Shown piece after piece: positions 15,816-21,230 of a stretch of DNA of 21,230 bases. The notes under the pieces are model-generated. The model saw only the letters and a program-made list of their open reading frames with translations, was not told the DNA's origin and searched no databases. Location: positions 1-21,230 of the forward strand of contig JASLXP010000025.1 of assembly GCA_030740295.1 (NCBI GenBank), in the 5' to 3' direction. Each line of letters opens with the position of its first letter. Position 1 is the stretch's first letter. Both the position numbers and the translations under genes were made by a program. This DNA comes from Planctomycetota bacterium (GTDB lineage: Bacteria > Planctomycetota > PUPC01 > JACPCR01).

Positions 15816-17114
15816 ATGAAAATCGCGCTCATGACAGCAGGCGCCGCGGGGATGTATTGCGGCAGTTGCCTGCGCGATAACACACTGGCCCGTGCCCTCA
15901 ACGCGTCCGGAGAAGACGCGCTGCTGATCCCCACGTATACGCCAATTACTACTGACGAAGAGAACGCTAGCATCGACAGAGTCTTTTTCGGCGGGCTCAA
16001 TGTGTATCTGAAACAACGCTTCAGCCTTTTCCGGCACTCACCCGCTTTCCTGGAGCGTGCTCTGGATTCGCCGAAGCTTTTGAAACTGCTCACCCGCCTT
16101 TCCGGCAGTACGGATGCATCCAAACTCGGCGACCTCACTATCTCGATGCTGAAAGGCGAGGACGGAAATCAGCGGGCAGAGCTCGAAACTCTCATTGACT
16201 GGCTGGAAACGGATTTTCGGCCCGATCTGGTAAATCTGCCTAACGCGCTTTTCGCCGGCATGGCCGGTCGAATCAAGGAGCGTCTGAACGTGCCAGTCCT
16301 ATGCACACTCACCGGCGAGGATATCTTTCTCGAAGGTCTGGAAGAAGCAGACCGCAAGGCCGCGATCGAGCTCACAGCAAAGAAGTGTGCGAATATCGAT
16401 GGATTCATTTCGACGAGTGCCTACTTCGCAGACTTCATGTCTGTCTACCTGGGAATAGCGCGTGATAAGATCCACGTCGTTCCCCCTGGGATCACGGTCG
16501 AAGACTTCAAAGAAAGATCAATGGAGTCTTCTCAGCCCACCATCGGATACCTTGCCCGCATCTGCCCGGAAAAGGGTCTTCACGAGCTTGTGGACGCCTT
16601 CCTGAAAATCAAGGAATCCGGGGACGCTCCAGAGTGCCGTTTGCGAGTGGCCGGCTACCTCGGCAAGCGGGACGAAGCCTATCTGGATTCGCTGGTTCAA
16701 CAGATCGAAGATGCCGGCCACATCAAAGATTTTGAATGCCTCGGAACGGTAGAGCGAACACAGAAGATGCAGTTCCTTCAGAGCCTGGATGTTTTCTCCG
16801 TTCCAACGACTTATCGTGAGCCCAAGGGCATCTTCCTGCTCGAAGCCTGGGCCGCCGGGCTGCCGGTTGTGCAGCCTCGTCACGGCAGTTTTCCAGAGCT
16901 GATCGAAACAACAGGAGGCGGCCTGCTTTTCGATCCGGGCAATGCGGCTGAACTCGCAGAGAAGATTGTCCAGCTTTTGAAGGACCAAGAACTCCGCCTC
17001 GGATTAGCTGCCAGTGGAAGTAAACGGGTCAGGAGTGAGTTTACCGCTGCGAGAATGGCTGAGAGGACGATTGAGGTCTACCGAGCGTACCTTGGATTGA
17101 GAGAGAATAGATAG
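15816..17114 (+). CDS. Family 4 glycosyltransferase (GT-B fold)
   Basis: This 432-residue cytoplasmic protein has the GT-B two-domain plan. The N-terminal domain begins MKIALMTAGAAGMYCGSCLR, with a glycine-rich acceptor-side loop and a Cys-x-x-Cys at C15 and C18. The C-terminal donor domain shows IGYLARICPEKGL (about residue 245), the usual start of the nucleotide-sugar domain, and the EX7E motif at E335 and E343 (REPKGIFLLEAWAAGLP). Retaining transfer from a nucleotide sugar is expected; donor and acceptor are unknown. I recall the MYCGSC N terminus from other PVC and acidobacterial GT4 proteins, but I cannot check it here. It follows the symporter by six bases and is separated from the lipoyl gene by a 135-bp gap with a hairpin at its stop codon. 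Confidence 0.92.
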   Translation: MKIALMTAGAAGMYCGSCLRDNTLARALNASGEDALLIPTYTPITTDEENASIDRVFFGGLNVYLKQRFSLFRHSPAFLERALDSPKLLKLLTRLSGSTDASKLGDLTISMLKGEDGNQRAELETLIDWLETDFRPDLVNLPNALFAGMAGRIKERLNVPVLCTLTGEDIFLEGLEEADRKAAIELTAKKCANIDGFISTSAYFADFMSVYLGIARDKIHVVPPGITVEDFKERSMESSQPTIGYLARICPEKGLHELVDAFLKIKESGDAPECRLRVAGYLGKRDEAYLDSLVQQIEDAGHIKDFECLGTVERTQKMQFLQSLDVFSVPTTYREPKGIFLLEAWAAGLPVVQPRHGSFPELIETTGGGLLFDPGNAAELAEKIVQLLKDQELRLGLAASGSKRVRSEFTAARMAERTIEVYRAYLGLRENR

Positions 17115-17134
17115 AAATTCACATCGGAATTTCT
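17113..17134. repeat. Hairpin overlapping the glycosyltransferase stop codon
   Basis: AGAAATTC (17113-17120) and GAATTTCT (17127-17134) form a perfect 8-bp stem with a six-base loop. The left arm includes the last two bases of the TAG stop. No T-run follows, so a simple intrinsic terminator is not supported. It could define an mRNA end or reduce read-through into the lipoyl gene. Confidence 0.45.
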
Positions 17135-17207
17135 GCGCCTTGCACGTGTGATTTCTGTTTCCGATAGAAGGCAAGTTCTGTTCTGCAGCGGAAACTCTTC
17201 AGTAATT

Positions 17208-17225
17208 ACTCATACTCATACTCAT
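17208..17225. repeat. Three tandem ACTCAT hexamers upstream of the lipoyl protein
   Basis: ACTCAT occurs three times in a row and ends 24 bases before the ATG at 17250, in a leader with no Shine-Dalgarno. It may be chance, or a binding site in the leader. Confidence 0.5.
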
Positions 17226-17249
17226 TATTCAGTGTCCCTCACCTTCTCA

Positions 17250-17687
17250 ATGGGCAAACACGAAGCCCAGTTTCCAACCGACCGCGTCTACTGCTGGAAT
17301 CACATGTGGCGTAAATCGGAGGGAGGCCGATTCCGCTTTGGGCTGTCTGCTTACGCGGTTCGGTTGCTGCAGGATGTGTACTTTCTTGATTGGGCCTTCG
17401 AAACGCCTGCCGCTTTCAAAAGGGGTGATGAGATTGGCAGTATCGAAAGCTCAAAAGCCCTGTCTGCGCTCTTTGCGCCTATGGATGGCAATATAGTGAG
17501 CTTTAACGAAGATCTGCTGGACGACCCATCCACCATAAACGCTGATACATATAATGACGGTTGGCTGTTTGAAATGGAGGGTGAAACCGGCAAGGCTATG
17601 TCCCCTGAAAACTATCTGAAGTTTCTTGACCAGGCTTGGGACAAGGCCCAGAAGACTCTCAAGAAACAGCTCTTAACCGAGAATTGA
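17250..17687 (+). CDS. GcvH-like lipoyl carrier protein
   Basis: This 145-residue protein matches glycine cleavage H protein in size and plan. FGLSAYAVRLLQDVYFLDW corresponds to the H-protein strand region ending in the ILGDIVFVELP-like segment, GDEIGSIESSKALSALFAPM holds the expected lipoyl lysine (K69, in ESSKA rather than the usual ESVKA), and NDGWLFEM matches the conserved NPYGxGWLxKI-type strand. Lipoylation of K69 is therefore likely. No gcvP, gcvT or lpd is nearby, so it need not serve glycine cleavage; stand-alone lipoate-binding H-like proteins are known in sulfur oxidation, where they work with heterodisulfide-reductase-like proteins. ATG 17250 is preferred by alignment to the family, though no ribosome site is clear. 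The ferredoxin gene starts two bases after its stop. Confidence 0.88.
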   Translation: MGKHEAQFPTDRVYCWNHMWRKSEGGRFRFGLSAYAVRLLQDVYFLDWAFETPAAFKRGDEIGSIESSKALSALFAPMDGNIVSFNEDLLDDPSTINADTYNDGWLFEMEGETGKAMSPENYLKFLDQAWDKAQKTLKKQLLTEN

Positions 17688-17689
17688 AA

Positions 17690-18688
17690 ATGGCAGACAA
17701 ACTCACCGTTGTCCTTTCCCAATCGCAGAATAAGCACCCCGCTCGTCGCGGGCTCGAGGAAGACATTGCCACCCAACTGCTGATGGAAAAGGACGTCGTG
17801 GTCTCCGTCATCCCGCATCTCTACGATATCAACGAAAAGCACACGGCCATGCTGTTCCTGCGTTCGATTGAAAGCGATGTCGTCGTGCTTTCCTGGCTCT
17901 ACCCGCGTGCCGCGCACTGGATGCTCGACAGGTATCAGGTGAAGGGCCATATCGGCGACGTGCTCCTCAAGGATGATGAAGATGACGAAGGCATGGAAGA
18001 TACGGATGACGAAGGTAGCGGCATCGGTGCGGCGGACCTGCCTGACCGGCACATCTACACCATCGATCTCAGAGTGAGCGATCGGCACGAAGATTACCTT
18101 GAAGAAATCCGCCGTATCGCTAAAGAAAGTAAAGACCGCAGTCAGGCACAGAAGGCCGCTTCGCAGCTTGGGTTCGTATCGATTGATTCTGTCACCTCCA
18201 CGAATGGTGAAGGCAAGGTCCGACAGGAACTCATGGCCCCGACGCGGCGCCGCTGGTACCCAGTCATAGATTTTAATCGATGCACGAACTGCATGGAGTG
18301 TATCGATTTCTGCCTTTTCGGCGTTTATGGCGTCGACAACATCGACCGCATCCTCGTCGAAAACCCGGACAACTGTAAGAAGGGCTGCCCCGCATGCAGC
18401 CGTGTCTGCCCCGAGCAGGCCATCATTTTTCCGGAATACAGAAGCCCTGAAATCGCGGGCGCTAATCTCGGAGGCATCGGCGGCCTCAAGATCGATCTCA
18501 CAAAACTATTTGGAGGCGGCGACGCTGTTTCCACAGCCGCGAGTGAGCGCGATGCTGAGCTTGTTAAAGATGGTCGCGATGCGGTTGGATGGGCTGTGGG
18601 GATCCCGAAGCGTCAGGAAGGCATCGAGAGCGAACCGAAAGATGAACTCGATGACCTGATGGATTCGCTGGAGGATGTGGAGATTTAG
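17690..18688 (+). CDS. Two-cluster 4Fe-4S ferredoxin-like protein with unassigned N-terminal domain
   Basis: This protein has 332 residues. Residues 1 to about 100 look like an alpha/beta domain (KLTVVLSQSQNKHPARR, a VVVSVIPHLYDI strand and a DVVVLSWLYPRAA strand) that I cannot assign. An acidic loop (DDEDDEGMEDTDDEGS, about 104-119) follows. Cluster one is C198-x2-C201-x2-C204-x3-C208; cluster two is C229-x3-C233-x2-C236-x3-C240-P. Eight cysteines in this order should hold two [4Fe-4S] centres. The tail is Gly-rich, then acidic. There is no signal peptide or membrane helix, so it is a cytoplasmic electron carrier or the small subunit of a complex. Its tight pairing with the lipoyl carrier suggests that it exchanges electrons with the dihydrolipoyl arm or a shared enzyme; this is inference. 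It ends 15 bp from the convergent next gene. Confidence 0.85.
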   Translation: MADKLTVVLSQSQNKHPARRGLEEDIATQLLMEKDVVVSVIPHLYDINEKHTAMLFLRSIESDVVVLSWLYPRAAHWMLDRYQVKGHIGDVLLKDDEDDEGMEDTDDEGSGIGAADLPDRHIYTIDLRVSDRHEDYLEEIRRIAKESKDRSQAQKAASQLGFVSIDSVTSTNGEGKVRQELMAPTRRRWYPVIDFNRCTNCMECIDFCLFGVYGVDNIDRILVENPDNCKKGCPACSRVCPEQAIIFPEYRSPEIAGANLGGIGGLKIDLTKLFGGGDAVSTAASERDAELVKDGRDAVGWAVGIPKRQEGIESEPKDELDDLMDSLEDVEI

Positions 18689-18703
18689 TCAGATCCCAAT
18701 GTC

Positions 18704-20497
18704 TTATGGGCCTGTCCTGTACTCCAGCCGATTCCTTTTCCCGATCGGGCGTGGTTCGGATGGATCGAACCACTGCTCCCAGGTTGGTGACAGAAAGGCC
18801 GGTACGCCTTTTAGCTCCAGCGTGAATGAAAGATCTTGAAAGCGACAGTTGGGGCCGGTCTTCGTGATCATGCGGGTGGCGCTGCCGATGGATGGGCGGA
18901 GGTACCAAATCTTGCCGGCGAGGCCCTTGGGCACGGTGATCGCCTGTTCGCCTTGCCGGGCGTAGAGGAGCGCCTGGACGCGGTCAGGCGCGCAGACCTC
19001 CATCTGAAGCACATCCGTCGGCAGGTCGGCTGCAAAGCGTAAAGAGAAAGACTCAACAGCTGATGGTACGAAGAAATACCAGTTCCGCGGGGCGCAGGCT
19101 GTAAAGCGGAAACGCTTCCACTCACCGTGCCCTTCTCCGATTAACACCAGCGGCGTTGCCGGGTAAGTAAAGCTGAGCCAGCGTTCGACTCCGGCAACTG
19201 CCACCTTTGCCACGCCCTTGCCGGTCTTCAGGGTGTCGGTCGGTTTGCCGTGTGTGCCGTGGATGTGGCCCATGGGCATGGATTTTTCCAGCACGGGCTG
19301 ACCACTCGCGCCCGTTACCGTCACCTGCGCCATCGCTGGATTCTGAGCATCCTGCCGAGGGAGGTAAGTGCCGATGCGGAAGGCCAGGTTTCGGCCATCC
19401 GGATTCCACAAGGCAAACTGAGCGTCACCGAGAATCTCGATCCCGTCCGGGTCGCCAAGCGAAGGGCAGGGCGAGAAGTGTTCGAGGTGCGGCCACCGGG
19501 CATGAATCTGCTTCAGGCGTTCAGAGCCGGTGAATTTCGGATCTTTCATCTTGTGATGCAGAGCCTGGAAAGAGATGTTTCCTTCAAGGGGCGCGCCCTG
19601 GATATAGGGCGCGTCGTCGTAGACACTGATGGCAGGTGTCTTCCCAGTGCGCGGGTCGAACCATTCTTCCGGGCTGCGAGCCAGGTAGGGAGGGACGCCA
19701 TCGAAGGCGATGTTGATATTTGAATAATGGTGCGAGTCACCGAGGCTGACCTCAAGACACCAGAATCGCCCGGCCGCGCCCGGCTCGACCTCTACCTCGG
19801 CCCGCTGTCTCTGGTGGTATTTGCCACTGGCGTGGGAACGATTATCGGGCTGGCCCCACAGGGCCCGGATGCGCTGTCCACGCGGCGAAATGATGAAGAA
19901 ACCCCAGTCCTCGCGCTGCGACATGCTCCACTGGTCGCGCAGCGCCTCGGCAGTAAAGGTCGTTACTTCCGGCGGGACCCAGAACCACCATCGCCGCGGC
20001 ACGTTGGCCTGGAAAACCACCGGCCCGTGCTTTTCGTAGAACTTTCGCTTGCGTGCCTTACCGGTCTGCTTGTTGGAGATCGGGTCGTTGAAGTTGTGCA
20101 GGTTCGTGCCCTGGTCGCCCGTCCAGACCACCGACTGCGGCAGCGTAGATTCAAACCAGACGTTCACTCCCTTGGTGTGAAGTCGATACACGCCTTCAAC
20201 TGCCTTCTTCACTTCCAGTGTGACTGTCGAGTTTGCCAGCTTCTGTGGCCCATCGATGAGCACTTTTCCGTCAGGGGCGAGCAGCCTCAATGTGATCGTT
20301 TCCGGATTCCACTTCGGGATCGCCCATCGCATGACGTGTGCAGTAATCGTGAAGGCCCCGCCATCGGGATTGTTGAAGTGCGCGGTAGGGGTGTAGGACA
20401 TGAAATGGCCCCAGTCCCCCAAGGCCGTGTCAGCGGGGGTGTGGCGTCCTGTCAGGCACACCAGGATGGTGATCAGTCGAAGTTTGAAACTGTTCAT
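18704..20497 (-). CDS. Secreted protein of unknown function with internal duplication
   Basis: This 597-residue protein starts at ATG 20497, which has AGGAG nine bases upstream; a GTG 18 bases further upstream is rejected. A signal-like N terminus (MNSFKLRLITILVCLTG) suggests export. I do not recognise a family. The protein is a tandem duplication: residues about 30-285 and 370-585 each show a beta-rich opening, an aromatic segment (RRWWFWVPPEVTTF against RNWYFFVPSAVESF), an AGRFWCLEVSLG against AGKIWYLRPSIG segment, and a closing GVPPYLARSPEEWFDP against GVPAFLSPTWEQWFDP. This suggests a two-domain beta-sandwich, possibly carbohydrate-binding given its neighbours. No catalytic motif or metal cluster is seen. 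The partial gene upstream lies 75 bp away on the same strand, so both may be co-transcribed. Confidence 0.8.
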   Translation of the reverse strand: MNSFKLRLITILVCLTGRHTPADTALGDWGHFMSYTPTAHFNNPDGGAFTITAHVMRWAIPKWNPETITLRLLAPDGKVLIDGPQKLANSTVTLEVKKAVEGVYRLHTKGVNVWFESTLPQSVVWTGDQGTNLHNFNDPISNKQTGKARKRKFYEKHGPVVFQANVPRRWWFWVPPEVTTFTAEALRDQWSMSQREDWGFFIISPRGQRIRALWGQPDNRSHASGKYHQRQRAEVEVEPGAAGRFWCLEVSLGDSHHYSNINIAFDGVPPYLARSPEEWFDPRTGKTPAISVYDDAPYIQGAPLEGNISFQALHHKMKDPKFTGSERLKQIHARWPHLEHFSPCPSLGDPDGIEILGDAQFALWNPDGRNLAFRIGTYLPRQDAQNPAMAQVTVTGASGQPVLEKSMPMGHIHGTHGKPTDTLKTGKGVAKVAVAGVERWLSFTYPATPLVLIGEGHGEWKRFRFTACAPRNWYFFVPSAVESFSLRFAADLPTDVLQMEVCAPDRVQALLYARQGEQAITVPKGLAGKIWYLRPSIGSATRMITKTGPNCRFQDLSFTLELKGVPAFLSPTWEQWFDPSEPRPIGKRNRLEYRTGP

Positions 20498-20506
20498 GCG
20501 TTGCGT

Positions 20507-20511
20507 CTCCT
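20507..20511 (-). promoter_or_regulatory. Shine-Dalgarno deciding the start of the duplicated secreted protein
   Basis: AGGAG on the minus strand lies nine bases before ATG 20497-20495, one of the few clear ribosome sites in the window. Confidence 0.6.
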
Positions 20512-20527
20512 GCACCGATGTTGCGGG

Positions 20528-20567
20528 GTTGGAGCAACGGCTTCAGCCAGGTTCCTGTGGCTCCAAC
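20528..20567. repeat. 8-bp inverted repeat between two minus-strand genes
   Basis: GTTGGAGC (20528-20535) and GCTCCAAC (20560-20567) are perfect complements with a 24-base loop. It lies in the 75-bp gap after the partial beta-propeller gene and before the duplicated protein. No T-run follows on the minus strand, so it may be an mRNA-processing or attenuation structure, or chance. Confidence 0.4.
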
Positions 20568-20572
20568 AGAAC

Positions 20573-21230
20573 TCACTTCGCCGACTTCCCCTGCCATTTT
20601 CTGCTGTCAGCAGCATGCTTGAAGTCTTTTATTGGATCGATAATGACGAGTCGGCAGTGGATGTAACTGCTTGCGCGCGACGCTCCGCCCCAATCGTTTG
20701 CCGGGTCTTTTCCATCGATAGACCACACCATGGCCGGCCCGTGCAGCTTGCCGTCGCTGCCGAGGACGAGGGCGTGCATCTCGCTGATGCGGCGCCCGCC
20801 TTCGAGCACGATGGGGCCGTGGTCAGTGACGACGCCCGTCCCCATTTCATAGCTGGTGAGATGCGCCTGGGACCGCCATACGGGGTAGGAAACGAAATAG
20901 AGCTTTCGACCTTTCATGCCGAAACCGAAAGAAACATTGCCCATGCGCTGTTTTGGCGGTCGAAAAGACATCGAGGCCAGACCCTCAACACTGGCGTGAT
21001 GGCTGCGGCGGTTGTTGGGTGGGCGAAAGCGGAACAGATATTCCTGGCTCTGCAGAATTCCGTACCACCACCTGGTTTCGGAATCCCAGATCATCGGGCC
21101 CCAGGTATCCCAGTGTCTCCGTCCATGGCCGCCCGTTGGTTTCATGGATTCCGTTGAGCGGTCGTAGACAATCAGCGTCGGATGCGCGGTGGGGCCGGGC
21201 ACAGGTGGGGCATCCGGGTCTTTCGGCAAC
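20573..21230 (-). CDS. C-terminal part of a probable beta-propeller protein (partial)
   Basis: The frame is open from the window edge to a TGA at 20573-20575 and gives about 219 residues; the true start lies beyond position 21230. It contains propeller-like blades: a strand with LIVYDRSTE, then WDTWGPMIWDSETRWWYGIL, YLFRFRPPN, GRKLYFVSYP, ALVLGSDGKLHGPAMVWSID and a final HCRLVIIDP strand. Repeats of W-x-x-D and G-x-L-Y-F are common in six- and seven-bladed propellers of the PQQ or Kelch type in exported PVC proteins. The exact family and substrate cannot be named from this fragment. It precedes the duplicated secreted protein on the same strand. Confidence 0.75.
   Translation of the reverse strand, partial: LPKDPDAPPVPGPTAHPTLIVYDRSTESMKPTGGHGRRHWDTWGPMIWDSETRWWYGILQSQEYLFRFRPPNNRRSHHASVEGLASMSFRPPKQRMGNVSFGFGMKGRKLYFVSYPVWRSQAHLTSYEMGTGVVTDHGPIVLEGGRRISEMHALVLGSDGKLHGPAMVWSIDGKDPANDWGGASRASSYIHCRLVIIDPIKDFKHAADSRKWQGKSAK

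Noticed and set aside
17148..17249. GTG-started extension of the lipoyl protein
   Set aside because: The added residues (with a His-Thr run from the ACTCAT repeat) have no counterpart in H proteins, which begin near ATG 17250.
19727..21157. 476-codon open frame on the plus strand
   Set aside because: It runs across two minus-strand genes and their gap, and lacks any domain; it is best explained by codon bias of the opposite strand.

Overview
The window comes from a chromosome of the PVC group or a near relative (Planctomycetota, Verrucomicrobiota or Lentisphaerota). This is inferred from family content: a giant protein joining a ThuA domain, a discoidin domain, a PVC-type beta-propeller dehydrogenase, HEAT-like repeats and a cytochrome c domain; two DUF4838 proteins; a Gfo/Idh/MocA oxidoreductase; and an SSS symporter preceded by a tiny DUF3311-like protein. 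I see no rRNA, tRNA, CRISPR array, transposase or phage gene.

Layout. Positions 1-243 hold the end of a secreted or surface beta-sandwich protein (+). Positions 331-5998 hold two tandem secreted DUF4838 paralogues (+), each with a Cys-x-Cys-x-x-Cys motif and a CBM9-like tail. Facing them is the ThuA/PVC cytochrome fusion (6140-10423, -). A 321-bp gap with divergent starts separates it from the oxidoreductase (10745-11848, +), which has Asn at both usual Asp positions of its active-site motif. A nested hairpin repeat (11903-11980) lies between that gene and a convergent lipoprotein (12052-13833, -). The lipoprotein combines TPR-like repeats with a transglutaminase-like Cys-His-Asp domain that is split by a Lys/Glu-rich insertion.

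The lipoprotein is divergent from a five-gene + strand cluster: DUF3311-like protein, SSS symporter, GT4 glycosyltransferase, lipoyl H-protein-like protein and a 2x[4Fe-4S] ferredoxin-like protein (14028-18688). The shared 194-bp intergenic region has a near-consensus sigma70-type promoter for the cluster, a second candidate promoter for the lipoprotein, and a 16-bp dyad between them. The window ends with two - strand genes: an internally duplicated secreted protein (18704-20497) and the C-terminal part of a probable beta-propeller protein (20573 to the edge).

How the genes may work together (inference). The flanking genes look like a carbohydrate-scavenging toolkit: secreted glycan-related proteins, a periplasmic sugar-dehydrogenase-like cytochrome and a cytoplasmic sugar oxidoreductase. 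The most unusual unit is the central cluster. There a stand-alone lipoyl carrier is paired, two bases apart, with a ferredoxin that has an unassigned N-terminal domain, and no glycine-cleavage P, T or L gene is in view.
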